Position numbers and translations under genes: made by a program
Source: an uncultured Paracoccaceae bacterium
GTDB taxonomy: Bacteria > Pseudomonadota > Alphaproteobacteria > Rhodobacterales > Rhodobacteraceae
Length of the DNA: 64,000 nucleotides
NCBI GenBank assembly: GCA_943787985.1
Contig: CALSOO010000006.1
Coordinates: 248,001 to 312,000, forward strand
Direction: 5' to 3'
Shown here: positions 43,802 through 52,504 of the stretch, one piece after another
Layout: the number at the start of each line of letters is the position of its first letter
Numbering within the stretch: the first letter of the stretch is position 1
The notes under the pieces: model-generated
Told to the model about the DNA's origin: nothing
Databases searched by the model: none
Seen by the model: the letters and a program-made list of their open reading frames with translations, nothing else

Positions 43802-44977
43802 TTATGGGCGCTCAAGGCACATAGCCACGCCCATGCCACCGCCGATGCACAATGTCGCGAGGCCCTTTTTCGCGCCGCGGCGCTTCATTTCAAACAATAG
43901 CGTGTTCAAAACGCGCGCGCCGGATGCGCCGATCGGGTGGCCGATTGCGATGGCGCCGCCGTTGACGTTCACGACGTCAGGGTTCCAGCCCATCTCTTTG
44001 TTCACGGCGCAGGCTTGCGCCGCAAAGGCTTCGTTGGCTTCGACCAGATCAAGATCCTCGGCTTTCCAACCCGCTTTTTCCAGCGCTTTGCGGCTTGCGT
44101 GGATCGGGCCGACGCCCATGATGGCCGGGTCCAAACCGGCCGTTGCGTATGATGCGATGCGTGCCAATGGCTCGATGCCGCGCTTTTCGGCGGCATCTGC
44201 GGTCATCATCAATGCAGCGGCTGCCCCGTCATTGAGGCCCGAGGCGTTCGCGGCGGTGACGGAGCCGTCTTTGACAAAGGCAGGACGCAATTTCTGCATG
44301 GCTTCCATGGTCGCGCCGTAGCGGATGTATTCGTCAGCATCGACGACGATGTCGCCCTTGCGTGTCTTGATCGTAAAGGCGACGATTTCGTCTGCGAATT
44401 TACCGGCCTTTTGTGCCGCTTCGGCTTTGTTTTGGGACGCGACGGCAAACGTATCCTGCATCTCACGGCTGATCTGCCATTTTTCTGCAACGTTTTCAGC
44501 GGTCTGACCCATGTGGTACCCGTTAAAGGCATCCCACAAACCGTCGCGGATCATGGTGTCGATGTATTGCATGTCGCCCATCTTTTGACCGGCGCGCAAG
44601 TTGGCGGCGTGGGGGCTGAGGGTCATGTTTTCTTGACCACCGGCGGCAATAATATCCGCATCACCCAGTTGGATGTGTTGGGCGGCAAGGGCCACAGCGC
44701 GCAGGCCGGACCCGCAAACCTGGTTAATGGACCAGGCCGCGCTTTCTTGTGGCAGACCTGCGTTGATGTGTGCCTGACGCGCAGGGTTCTGGCCCTGTGC
44801 AGCCGTGAGAACCTGTCCAAGGATGGTTTCGGAAACCTCACCTTTTTCAATTCCGGCGCGTTCGACAACGGCCTCCAATACAGCCGCGCCCAGATCATGG
44901 GCTGGAGTGTTCGCAAAAGAGCCGCCGAAGCTGCCAACTGCGGTGCGTGCCGCCGATGCAATGACGATGTTTGTCAT
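43802..44977 (-). CDS. phbA: Acetyl-CoA acetyltransferase
   Basis: The thiolase (391 residues) joins two acetyl-CoA to acetoacetyl-CoA. The nucleophile Cys is in [13 protein letters not shown] (about residue 89), the His in [17 protein letters not shown] and the second Cys in [15 protein letters not shown] lies upstream of ATG 44977. Supplies the substrate for PhbB. A synthase (phaC) is not in this window. Confidence 0.96.
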   Translation of the reverse strand: MTNIVIASAARTAVGSFGGSFANTPAHDLGAAVLEAVVERAGIEKGEVSETILGQVLTAAQGQNPARQAHINAGLPQESAAWSINQVCGSGLRAVALAAQHIQLGDADIIAAGGQENMTLSPHAANLRAGQKMGDMQYIDTMIRDGLWDAFNGYHMGQTAENVAEKWQISREMQDTFAVASQNKAEAAQKAGKFADEIVAFTIKTRKGDIVVDADEYIRYGATMEAMQKLRPAFVKDGSVTAANASGLNDGAAAALMMTADAAEKRGIEPLARIASYATAGLDPAIMGVGPIHASRKALEKAGWKAEDLDLVEANEAFAAQACAVNKEMGWNPDVVNVNGGAIAIGHPIGASGARVLNTLLFEMKRRGAKKGLATLCIGGGMGVAMCLERP

Positions 44978-45059
44978 GATAGTTTGTCCTCTAACAAATC
45001 AGCAGAGGTCTGTTCGAGCAGTGCGCCCCGCCTCCGTCAAAGGTGTAATTAGAGGATTC

Positions 45060-45099
45060 GCCGCAATGCGGCAACGCGACAGATATGCACATTAGTGCA
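45060..45099. promoter_or_regulatory. Two adjacent dyads upstream of phbA
   Basis: GCCGCA-A-TGCGGC (45060-45072) and TGCAC-ATTA-GTGCA (45086-45099) lie 83-122 bp before the phbA start, between it and the EAL gene. Both are built on TGC/GCA halves, like the dyad before phbB, and may bind the same regulator. Confidence 0.45.
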
Positions 45100-45131
45100 C
45101 GGAAATACCGACAGGTAAGACCTGACAGGAA

Positions 45132-46013
45132 TTAGCGGCGCGATGCAGTTTTCAATTCTGTCTGCATCCAGTCCGGCCGTGTTTTGGGAGCAGAGAACAA
45201 AAAGCCCTGTAGGCAATCCACGCCCATTTCGATCAGTTTCTCCATGTCGTCGCGAGATTCAACGAATTCTGCGACGGTCAGCATGTCAAAGTGGCGTGCG
45301 ATGTCGATCATGGCATGCGTCAACGCTTGATTGTCCGGATCATGGGCGATCCCTTTGACGAACTGTCCGTCAATTTTCAGAACGTCGAAATAAAAGTCCT
45401 TGAAATATCGCAGGGCTGTGTGACCGGCCCCGAAATCATCCAGCGCAAAACTGACACCCAATGCTTGTAAGTCATCCATAAACCGCACGACCATATCCGG
45501 TAACTCCATGGCGGAGCTTTCGGTGATTTCCAGAATAAGGCGTTCCGCGATGGAGCGATCCCGCTCAATCCAGCGTTTGAAATTCTGCATCCAGCGCTGA
45601 TATCCGATGGAGCGTGCGGACATATTGACCGAAAGCCGCAAGGCCGGATTTTCATGCAGCGCGCGCAATCCCATATTGATCGACAGCGCGTCGATGCGCC
45701 GCCCCAGTTCCGTCTCTTCAATCACATCCATAAAGTCTTTGGCCGGGATGATGCGTCCGGTCTCGTCCATGACGCGAATGAGCGCTTCGTAAAAACCCAC
45801 TTTGGTTGTGTCATTGGCCATCATAATAGGTTGAAACGCCAACAGGGTCTGCTTGTATTCAATTGCGGTGGCAACCATGTCCAACGTTGCCTGATCCCTT
45901 GCATTGACCGCAAAGTCCAACGGATTGTCGACGCGACTGCCTGCGCCGGAACTGGGGCGTTGTAGGGTGTTCACTGCTGCGATTCCTGATGTGGCTGCCC
46001 CCGCAACATGCAC
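45132..46013 (-). CDS. EAL-domain c-di-GMP phosphodiesterase-like protein
   Basis: The 293-residue cytosolic protein has about 50 unassigned residues followed by one EAL domain. Motifs: FYEALIRV (EAL), LRLSVNMSARSI, LILEITESSAME, LDDFGAGHTALRYF (metal-binding DDFG), LKIDGQFVKGI and LQGFLFSAP. The usual EGVET appears as EFVES, but the metal and general-base residues look intact, so activity on c-di-GMP is plausible. No GGDEF or sensor domain is attached. Confidence 0.92.
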   Translation of the reverse strand: MHVAGAATSGIAAVNTLQRPSSGAGSRVDNPLDFAVNARDQATLDMVATAIEYKQTLLAFQPIMMANDTTKVGFYEALIRVMDETGRIIPAKDFMDVIEETELGRRIDALSINMGLRALHENPALRLSVNMSARSIGYQRWMQNFKRWIERDRSIAERLILEITESSAMELPDMVVRFMDDLQALGVSFALDDFGAGHTALRYFKDFYFDVLKIDGQFVKGIAHDPDNQALTHAMIDIARHFDMLTVAEFVESRDDMEKLIEMGVDCLQGFLFSAPKTRPDWMQTELKTASRR

Positions 46014-46086
46014 TTTAAGCTTCTAACATTGTCTTAAGTGCCGTTAGTTGGGGTTCTGAAATCCACACCACACAAAGGACAGCATT

Positions 46087-46662
46087 ATGGGCGAGAGATG
46101 CGGCTGGGCGGGACCTGACCCTATATACCTTGCGTATCACGACACGGATTGGGGCGTGCCGGAATATGACAGTCGTGCGTTGTGGGAAAAGCTGGTGCTT
46201 GACGGGTTTCAAGCGGGGCTAAGCTGGATTACCATATTGAAAAAGCGGGAAAATTTCCGCGAGGCCTTTGCAGGGTTTGACCCCAACATCATCGCCACAT
46301 GGGGGGAGGCAGAGGTGGAAACGCTGCTTCAGAACAAAGGGATCATCCGCCACCGCGGCAAGATCGAAGCAACCATCGGCAACGCAAGGGTGTGGCAAAA
46401 CATCGAACAACGGGTGGGGTTTGATACATTTTTATGGAATTACATCGGGGGTGCGCCTGTGCAAAACCGCTTTGAGCGACAAGAAGACGTGCCGGCCTTC
46501 ACCGCCTTGTCCACGCAAATCTCCAAAGATCTCAAAAAGGAAGGGTTCCGCTTTTGTGGCCCCACGATCGTCTACGCCTTCATGGAAGCGGTCGGAATGG
46601 TGAATGACCATTTGGTCACATGTCCAAGGTATGCAGAGGTTGCAGCGATGACGCGCGATTAA
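46087..46662 (+). CDS. tag: DNA-3-methyladenine glycosylase I
   Basis: Tag removes 3-methyladenine from DNA. The 191-residue protein starts RCGWAGPDPIYLAYHDTDWGVP, continues LWEKLVLDGFQAGLSWITILKKRE and ends with GMVNDHLVTCPRY; the His and Cys positions of the structural zinc site (C near 5, H near 18, HLVTC at the end) are present. AAAGGA precedes ATG 46087. Confidence 0.95.
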   Translation: MGERCGWAGPDPIYLAYHDTDWGVPEYDSRALWEKLVLDGFQAGLSWITILKKRENFREAFAGFDPNIIATWGEAEVETLLQNKGIIRHRGKIEATIGNARVWQNIEQRVGFDTFLWNYIGGAPVQNRFERQEDVPAFTALSTQISKDLKKEGFRFCGPTIVYAFMEAVGMVNDHLVTCPRYAEVAAMTRD

Positions 46663-46666
46663 CGCG

Positions 46667-46694
46667 TTGACTCTGGCCTCGCCCCCTTTATAAG
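46667..46694 (+). promoter_or_regulatory. Sigma70-type promoter of rpsD
   Basis: TTGACT, 16 bases, TATAAG, about 150 bp upstream of the rpsD start and directly after the tag stop. Close to the housekeeping consensus, giving a leader of roughly 145 nt. Confidence 0.7.
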
Positions 46695-46845
46695 CCGCTC
46701 ATCCATTGGTGTTGGTGGCTCTCGTAAGAGATGGCCTGTCAGGGTTCGCCCAAAGGACAACGCCCTTCAAACGCCGCTCCGGACCTGACCCACACAAGTG
46801 GGGACGTCATTCGGGGAGGCACACATAAAACGAAGGAGAACAGCC

Positions 46846-47468
46846 GTGACCAAACGCACGTCTGCCAAGCACAAAATTGACCGCCGCATGGGCGAAAACA
46901 TCTGGGGCCGTCGCAAAATCCCCGGTGAACCGCCGTGAATACGGCCCCGGCCAGCACGGTCAGCGCCGCAAAGGCAAACTGTCCGACTTCGGTATCCAGC
47001 TGCGCGCCAAGCAGAAGCTGAAAGGCTACTACGGCGACCTGACCGAGAAACAGTTCCGTCGCATCTATGCCGAAGCCGAGCGTGTTGGTGGCGATACAGG
47101 TGAAAACTTGATCGGTTTGCTGGAACGCCGCCTTGACGCCGTTGTGTACCGCGCGAAATTCGTAGCAACAGTGTTCGCTGCGCGTCAGTTCGTGAACCAC
47201 GGCCACGTCAAAGTGAACGGCAAAAAGGTAAACATCCCGTCTTACCGCGTAAAAGAAGGTGACGTGATCGAAGTGCGTGACCGTTCCAAGCAGATCGCCG
47301 TTCTTGCTGGAAGCCACACAATTGGCCGAGCGCGATGTCCCTGACTACATCGAAGCAGATCACTCCAAAATGACCGCGACATTCGTGCGCACACCGAACT
47401 TGGGCGATGTGCCTTATCCGGTGATGATGGAACCAAACCTGGTTGTTGAATTCTACGCGAAGAACTAA
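46846..47468 (+). pseudogene. rpsD: 30S ribosomal protein S4, two +1 indels
   Basis: S4 nucleates small-subunit assembly and is essential. From GTG 46846 (AAGGAG upstream) the sequence reads [20 protein letters not shown], shifts by an extra base near 46916 into [18 protein letters not shown] and the S4 RNA-binding domain, and shifts again by an extra T near 47303 into [16 protein letters not shown], ending YAKN at TAA 47468. All residues expected of a normal S4 are otherwise present. A living cell needs this gene, so the indels are almost surely sequence errors. Confidence 0.95.
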
Positions 47469-47505
47469 GGTCCAAGACCTGCGTTTTTTCGCAATCGAAA
47501 TTCGG

Positions 47506-47536
47506 AAAAGCCGCTCTGGAAACAGGGCGGCTTTTT
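47506..47536 (+). terminator. Terminator after rpsD
   Basis: AAAAGCCGCTCTG-GAAA-CAGGGCGGCTTTT followed by more T, about 40 bp after the rpsD stop. Strong intrinsic terminator. Confidence 0.92.
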
Positions 47537-47679
47537 TGCTTTTTATCAAGGGTAGGTTGGCGGACGAAGCGGACCTCAGACCTCTAGATTTGAAGGTCTA
47601 CTAAGACCGAAAAGGTGCTGAGTTGCTTGGCCGTCGGAATTCTGTAAGCTGATGTAGAAAACGCGGCAAAAGGTATCCA

Positions 47680-48081
47680 GTGCACCCGTTGATCTACATT
47701 TCATTTCCAGCAATCCTTAGCTGTGGTTTGCTTTCTATATTGTTCTTTGTATATCGGCGCTTGCCCGCGAAGAGTTGGTACTTGGTCTCCTCCTTTTTTT
47801 TATCCATTGCTCATGTCGTACTGGCTTGCATTGCTGCAATACTGACATTCTCAGCCCCTATTTCTAACATTGCGTGCTCTTTCGGCATAACTGGCTATTC
47901 GGCTTCCATTGCCTTTGTCATCATCGACAGCGCAAACCTATTTGTATGGTTGGTTGCAGCTATTCAGCGCAGAGAGAACCGGATAGTTGGTTCTTCCATC
48001 ACGTACATTCTGCTACGCCTGCTGCTACATGCATCTCTAATTCTATCGTTTTGGTGGTTCGCAGCGCTTTGCACGGTCTGA
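47680..48081 (+). CDS. AT-rich membrane protein of unknown function
   Basis: A 133-residue protein with about four hydrophobic helices (FPAILSCGLLSILFFVY, FFLSIAHVVLACIAAILTF, SASIAFVIIDSANLFVWLVA, LLLHASLILSFWWFAALC). GTG 47680 is the likely start, with AAAGG upstream. Codon use and AT content differ from the surrounding genes, and it stands just outside the left 130-bp direct repeat, so it may be foreign. No family recognised. Confidence 0.5.
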   Translation: MHPLIYISFPAILSCGLLSILFFVYRRLPAKSWYLVSSFFLSIAHVVLACIAAILTFSAPISNIACSFGITGYSASIAFVIIDSANLFVWLVAAIQRRENRIVGSSITYILLRLLLHASLILSFWWFAALCTV

Positions 48082-48197
48082 CGCTTGTGATTTTGAGCAG
48101 TTACCGAAAGCTTAATGCTGACATTCGTACGAAGCGCAGCATCCGTCAAAAAAGTCTCAAAGCAGACATTACAAACTTTTGGTCAAGATGAGCCATG

Positions 48198-48327
48198 AGC
48201 GTGAAACGCCCTCCTGCCAAACCAGAGGTGTGCATTTGGCAAAATTGGGACTTTCAGATCAATAATGACCCAAAAGTTAACGGCTCCGTGCAAACCTTAG
48301 CGCCACCCGATACCTAACGATCCGTAA
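48198..48327. repeat. 130-bp direct repeat, left copy
   Basis: This segment, from AGCGTGAAACGCCCT to ACGATCCGTAA, recurs at 55212-55341 in the same orientation with about 11 mismatches and no gap (counted by eye). Its right end abuts an IS3-type remnant. Together the two copies bound 6.9 kb of accessory genes. A plus-strand frame beginning ATG 48195 stays open across most of it (40 codons). Confidence 0.9.
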
Positions 48328-48712
48328 CCCTGTCGGGCAAAGGATTGCGACCAGATAGAGGAACCCACGCCGCATAGGCAGATATGTGATGTCAGCGCAC
48401 CAATCTTGGCGTGCAGGTCTTTGACCTGCTTTTCATCAACTTCGTGTGCTTTACGGCGGCCGTGCTCGAAAACGCCAGACGCCCCATCAAGAAGCGCCCG
48501 CTTCCGTTGATGGATCATCGTGGGATGTACCCCACACCGACTGGCCAGCTCACTAACGGTTTCTTCCCCTTTCAGCGCTCCCAACGCAACCTTCGCTTTG
48601 AATTCTGGAGGGTGTTGCTTTCGTTCCGACATTTCTGATCTCCTTGGAATTGAAGATCAGCGGACAACAAATTGCAGTTTACGTCAGTGTCCGAATTTCG
48701 GGGGATAGCTCA
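48328..48712 (-). mobile_element. Remnant of an IS3-family insertion sequence
   Basis: The right end (48690-48712, minus strand TGAGCTATCCCCCGAAATTC) matches the type of terminal repeat seen in IS3-group elements. It is followed by orfA and a small piece of orfB. The other end is lost: the element stops at the 130-bp direct repeat at 48327. Most of orfB, including the DDE region, is deleted, so it cannot move itself. Confidence 0.8.
48345..48632 (-). pseudogene. IS3-type transposase fragment, orfA joined to orfB piece
   Basis: From ATG 48632 the first 80 residues are a standard IS3-group OrfA (KQHPPEFKAKVALGALKGEE, ELASRCGVHPTMIHQRKRAL, VDEKQVKDLHAKIG). Immediately after this, from about 48393, a different frame encodes DITYLPMRRGFLYLVAI, a recognisable stretch of OrfB's integrase domain. 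An internal deletion has therefore fused the two and removed the catalytic core. The OrfA frame continues as nonsense to 48297. Confidence 0.85.
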
Positions 48713-48771
48713 TTTCGCCCAATGCAGCACAGTGCATGAACGGCGGCTTTCGCTTCTTCGGCCCAGGTTTC

Positions 48772-49176
48772 TCAGGTGCCGCGCACTTCCACGATTGTCG
48801 TCTCGCTTAAACGACGAATGAGGCTTTTTTCAACATCCTCTAAAACGTCCGCCACCCGGCGGTGCAGCGCGTGTTCGACGGAGCAATCGGGCGCGTCGGC
48901 CTCATCTGCTGATGCCACCAGACTTTCGTCCAGCGCCAAATAAACGTCGGCGAGCGTGATGCTTTCAGGTGCGCGCGCCAAGAGCCAACCGCCCGCGTGC
49001 CCTTTTTCGGATGTTAGTAGCCCGGCATCTTTGAGCCGCCCCAGAACGCGCCTTACGACGACCGGGTTGGTTCCGGCGTGTTCGGCAATGTCAGCAGAGG
49101 TGCGCACGCGGTCCGGCTCTCCCGCCATATGGCTGAGGGTATGTAGCGCGAGAGAAAGGCGAGAGTTCCGTTTCAA
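48772..49176 (-). CDS. Rrf2 family transcriptional regulator
   Basis: The protein of about 134 residues has an Rrf2 winged helix: KRNSRLSLALHTLSHMA, RTSADIAEHAGTNPVVVRRVLGRLKDAGLL, KGHAGGWLLARAPESITLADVY. Only one Cys is seen (APDCSVEHAL), so it lacks the three-Cys iron-sulfur site of IscR/NsrR types. The start is probably TTG 49176 (GGGAAA upstream); TTG 49209 would add 11 residues. Divergent from the DUF6525/ABC transporter genes, which it may control. Confidence 0.85.
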   Translation of the reverse strand: MKRNSRLSLALHTLSHMAGEPDRVRTSADIAEHAGTNPVVVRRVLGRLKDAGLLTSEKGHAGGWLLARAPESITLADVYLALDESLVASADEADAPDCSVEHALHRRVADVLEDVEKSLIRRLSETTIVEVRGT

Positions 49177-49280
49177 AGTAAGATTTCCCAATGCCTGATT
49201 TTTACGCAACTTGATCTGTTGCGTGTTTCTAGTAACTCAGGTAGTTGCGTAATATTGTTGTCATTCATGATTGGGTCAAA

Positions 49281-49571
49281 ATGGTGCAAAATCGTAGTCC
49301 CCGCAACCTGGGTTATACAAGTCTGCCAGCGCGTCGCCGCTTTGGACCTCCCATGCAAACATATGATGCTCTGCCACCACCATTGCGGCGATGGCTCGCT
49401 CAAGCTGCATTGCCTTGGTCACCAACCTCAGCCAGGCGCATTTGGAGGCGTGCGCAACGTCGCGGATTGGACGTTGACGCAACACTGAAAACGCTGAGCA
49501 AAGCCGAAGCTCGAACCCTTGCCCGCGATCAACTTGGCACGGGAAACCTCACGAAAACCCACTCAATTTGA
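49281..49571 (+). CDS. DUF6525-like protein
   Basis: The 96-residue basic protein contains NLGYTSLPARRRFGPPMQTY, DALPPPLRRWLAQAALPWSP and SARRIWRRAQRRG, a pattern I associate with the uncharacterised DUF6525 family. Start ATG 49281 is chosen from that pattern; no clear ribosome-binding site is visible. It lies 10 bp before the substrate-binding protein gene, so it is probably the first gene of the transporter operon. Confidence 0.65.
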   Translation: MVQNRSPRNLGYTSLPARRRFGPPMQTYDALPPPLRRWLAQAALPWSPTSARRIWRRAQRRGLDVDATLKTLSKAEARTLARDQLGTGNLTKTHSI

Positions 49572-49581
49572 AGGAATGAAT

Positions 49582-51105
49582 ATGTCCCTCCTATCACGGC
49601 TGGCCTTTGCTGCCCTCGTCACTCTAACGCCTGCCATACCGGCCATGGCGCAAAACGGCAGTCTGTCGATCTCTATCACATTCGGACCCACCGCCGAGGT
49701 GCCCGATCCACGCGCGGGCTATAACGGCTGGATGTCGAACCAGACTGGCGTGACCGAGACGCTGATGGGGATCGATTATCACATGAAGCTCTATCCGCGA
49801 GTGGCAGAGAGCATCGCGCAAGCGGGTCCGACCACATGGCGTGTCGCCTTGCGCGAGGGTGTCTTGTTCCACGACGGGACGCCAGTGACGGCGGGCGCTG
49901 TCGTCGAGGCGATCTCTGCAATCTCCGATGAAACGCATCCGGGCCACAATGCCCGTGTGGCGAAGCTGCTCGATCTGGCGGGCATGTCCACCGATGGGGA
50001 CAGGGTTGTTGTGTTTGAAACCAACAGTGCCAATGCAGCTTTCCCCTGGACATTGTCGGAACCTGCGATCGCGGTTCTTGGTGCGGCGTCTGACGCATTT
50101 CCGATCAACGCAACGGGTCCCTACATTTTTCGCGAGGCGGTGCCAGAGCAGCTTTACCGTGCGGAAGCCAATCCAAACTACCGCCTCGGCACACCAGGCC
50201 TTGAAGAGGTGCGCGTGGTTGTCTCAGGCGATCCGGCTTCGGCAGCTTTGGCGTTTGAGGCGGGTGACGTAGATATGGTCATCGGTTACCCCAAACCCGA
50301 TTTTGAGCGCATCCAGGCAACAGGTGCGCTTGGGTTTTCTGCACCAACTGCGCGGCTCTATTTCTACACCATCAATGCCACGAGCGGGCCGATGGCTGAT
50401 CCGTTGATCCGCCGCGCTGTCTCTCTCGCGATTGATCGGCAAGGCATCGTTGAAGCAGCTCTTTCAGGCGTCGGCGGTGTGCCCGCTGGTACTATCTATC
50501 CTGATGGCACAAGTTGGGCGGCAGATATTCCCATGGCCTATGATCCAGAAAAGGCCGAAGCGTTGCTGGCTGAGGCCGGTGCGGTCAAAGAAGGCGGGGC
50601 TTGGGTGCTGAATGGTGCGCCTTTGGAAATCGATATCGTCACCTATTCAGGCCGCGCTGAATTGCCACCAACTGCTGAACTGACGCAGGCATTCTTGCAG
50701 GCGATCGGGATCAAGGCAAACATCCGTGTAGGTGAATATGGGACCAGCAATGATGCGATTGTGGCAGGTGAGGCGGATATGTTCCTGCAAGCTTGGGTGA
50801 CGACGCCACAAGGGGATCCCGGCGCTGTTTTGGAGGCTTTGCTCAAGTCAGATGGCGGGTCCAATGCCGGCGGCTACTCGAACGCGGCACTTGATCAACT
50901 CTTGGCCGATGGCCGCACCACCTTTGATCATGACGCCCGCAAGGCGATCTATGACGAAGTGCAGCAGATCATCGCCTCGGACGCGGCCCTGATCCCTGTC
51001 TTCCACGCGGCACAAACCAACGTGGCAACGGCGGGATTGACAGGCTACCGTGTACATCCAACCGAAACCTATTGGATCACGCACGAAACGGCCCTTACTG
51101 AATGA
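49582..51105 (+). CDS. ABC transporter substrate-binding protein, family 5
   Basis: The periplasmic solute receptor (507 residues) belongs to the peptide/nickel family. A signal peptide (LAFAALVTLTPAIPAMAQ) is followed by a family-5 fold: VRVALREGVLFHDGTPVTA-type segment at about 90, INATGPYIF, FYTINATSGPMADPLIRRAVSLAIDRQGIVEA (typical) and PVFHAAQTNVA near the end. AAGGA ends six bases before ATG 49582. It is followed, with a 4-bp overlap, by two ATPases and two permeases, so the importer is complete. Substrate not determinable; nickel, peptides or other are possible. Confidence 0.9.
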   Translation: MSLLSRLAFAALVTLTPAIPAMAQNGSLSISITFGPTAEVPDPRAGYNGWMSNQTGVTETLMGIDYHMKLYPRVAESIAQAGPTTWRVALREGVLFHDGTPVTAGAVVEAISAISDETHPGHNARVAKLLDLAGMSTDGDRVVVFETNSANAAFPWTLSEPAIAVLGAASDAFPINATGPYIFREAVPEQLYRAEANPNYRLGTPGLEEVRVVVSGDPASAALAFEAGDVDMVIGYPKPDFERIQATGALGFSAPTARLYFYTINATSGPMADPLIRRAVSLAIDRQGIVEAALSGVGGVPAGTIYPDGTSWAADIPMAYDPEKAEALLAEAGAVKEGGAWVLNGAPLEIDIVTYSGRAELPPTAELTQAFLQAIGIKANIRVGEYGTSNDAIVAGEADMFLQAWVTTPQGDPGAVLEALLKSDGGSNAGGYSNAALDQLLADGRTTFDHDARKAIYDEVQQIIASDAALIPVFHAAQTNVATAGLTGYRVHPTETYWITHETALTE

Positions 51106-51785
51106 CACTTTCCGTATCCGGCCTGAGCGCTGTGCGCTCGGGCCGTACAATCCTGTTCCCAACCTCCCTTGAGATTGAGCCCGGTGCCCGCATCGGGCTT
51201 GTTGGTGCGTCGGGGTCAGGCAAGTCTACACTTGGCCATGCGTTGATTGACACGCTGCGCGCGCAAGGCAGCTGTGTCGCTCATGTTCCACAAAGCCCGG
51301 ATGAGGCGCTCGACCCGTTGCGCCGAATGGCCTTTCACTGGCGCGAAGCGGAAACGGCCCTTGGCTTGCCCCATGATGCAGACCGCCAGCAGGCATTATT
51401 CCGCGCCCTCAAGATCGAGACCGGCGATTTACGCAAACGCCCGTGGGGGTGGAGCCGTGGCATGCAGCAACGGTTTGTGATTGCCATGGCCCTGATTGGC
51501 GCGCCCAACCTGCTGGTGATGGACGAGCCAACATCTGCGCTTGATCCAATCGTTGCAGCGCGCACGATGGTTTTGCTCGAAGATTATCTGGCGGCCCGCG
51601 ACACTGCCTTGGTGCTCATCACCCATGATCTTGGCCTCGCTGCCGGGCGGGTGACCCGTCTGCTGGTGATGAACGCGGGGCGGATCATTGAGGACCGGCC
51701 AACGTCCGAGCTGCTGGCCGCACCAAGGACTACACAAGCGGCGTCCCTTTGCGCCCATCGCAATTGGCTGGCACTACCATGCTGA
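51102..51785 (+). CDS. ABC transporter ATPase 1 (peptide/nickel type)
   Basis: A compact 227-residue ATPase: Walker A GASGSGKST (about 34-42), Q-loop VPQSPDEALDP, Walker B NLLVMDEPTSALDP and H-loop LITHDLGLA. The signature motif reads WSRGMQQRFVIAMAL where LSGGMxQR is usual, an atypical form. The C-terminal peptide-transporter domain is short. Overlaps the second ATPase gene by 7 bp. Confidence 0.9.
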   Translation: MTLSVSGLSAVRSGRTILFPTSLEIEPGARIGLVGASGSGKSTLGHALIDTLRAQGSCVAHVPQSPDEALDPLRRMAFHWREAETALGLPHDADRQQALFRALKIETGDLRKRPWGWSRGMQQRFVIAMALIGAPNLLVMDEPTSALDPIVAARTMVLLEDYLAARDTALVLITHDLGLAAGRVTRLLVMNAGRIIEDRPTSELLAAPRTTQAASLCAHRNWLALPC

Positions 51786-52504
51786 GGTTGAGCGATGTAA
51801 ACGTCAAGTTTGGAAAGACACCCGTGCTGCGGGATGTGTCGATGACCCTGCCTGCTGGACAGACGCTCGCCGTTGTAGGGGAAAGTGGCGCTGGAAAATC
51901 CACGCTGATTGCCACGATTTTGGGTTTGACCAAACTGGACAAAGGCCTGATCACATGGGCGAATGTCCCGATCAAAGCCTGCCGCCCGTCGCTGGTGATG
52001 CAAGAACCCCGTGCGGCCTTTAATCCTGTTCTATCCCTGCGCAGGTCCATTCTGGAGCCTTTGAGCGCAAAGCGTGAGGTTATCTCCGAAACGCGGCTCG
52101 GGCAGCTGTGTGATCGCCTGGAACTGCCTCTGGAGATGCTTGACCGCAAGCCCCGTGAGGTCTCTATCGGTCAAGCCCAAAGGGCGGGTATCTTACGGGC
52201 GTTGATTGCGGGCTCACCGCTCATCTTGTTTGATGAACCCCTTTCGGCACTTGATGCGGTCACCCAGAAACACACCGCACAGCTTATCGCTGATCTGCAA
52301 ACGGAGTTGGGTTTTGCAGCGCTCATCGTGACCCACGATCTGGGCTATGCCGCCGCTTTCAGCGATGACATCGCCGTATTGCGTGAGGGACGGATCGAAG
52401 AACTCACGCCGACACCTGCATTTGTTCAAAACCCGCAATCTGACTATGGACAGGAATTGCGCGCAGCCGCTTTCGCCTTGGGCGCGTTGGAGTATGTCGC
52501 ATGA
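51779..52504 (+). CDS. ABC transporter ATPase 2 (peptide/nickel type)
   Basis: The second ATPase has 241 residues: Walker A GESGAGKSTLIATIL, Q-loop VMQEPRAAFNPVLSLRRSI, Walker B PLILFDEPLSALDAV, H-loop IVTHDLGYA. Its signature is VSIGQAQRAGILRAL, with Ile in place of the first Gly of SGGQ. The start ATG 51779 lies inside the end of ATPase 1. Its stop overlaps the permease start. The two ATPases would form a heterodimer. Confidence 0.9.
   Translation: MLRLSDVNVKFGKTPVLRDVSMTLPAGQTLAVVGESGAGKSTLIATILGLTKLDKGLITWANVPIKACRPSLVMQEPRAAFNPVLSLRRSILEPLSAKREVISETRLGQLCDRLELPLEMLDRKPREVSIGQAQRAGILRALIAGSPLILFDEPLSALDAVTQKHTAQLIADLQTELGFAALIVTHDLGYAAAFSDDIAVLREGRIEELTPTPAFVQNPQSDYGQELRAAAFALGALEYVA

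Noticed and set aside
46695..46845. Ribosomal-protein leader regulatory structure before rpsD
   Set aside because: A promoter is visible, but I could not identify a conserved S4 leader fold by eye in the 150-nt leader.
48198..48327. Calling the 130-bp repeats attL/attR of an integrative element
   Set aside because: No integrase gene lies in or next to the block, and no tRNA is at either end; kept as direct repeats only.
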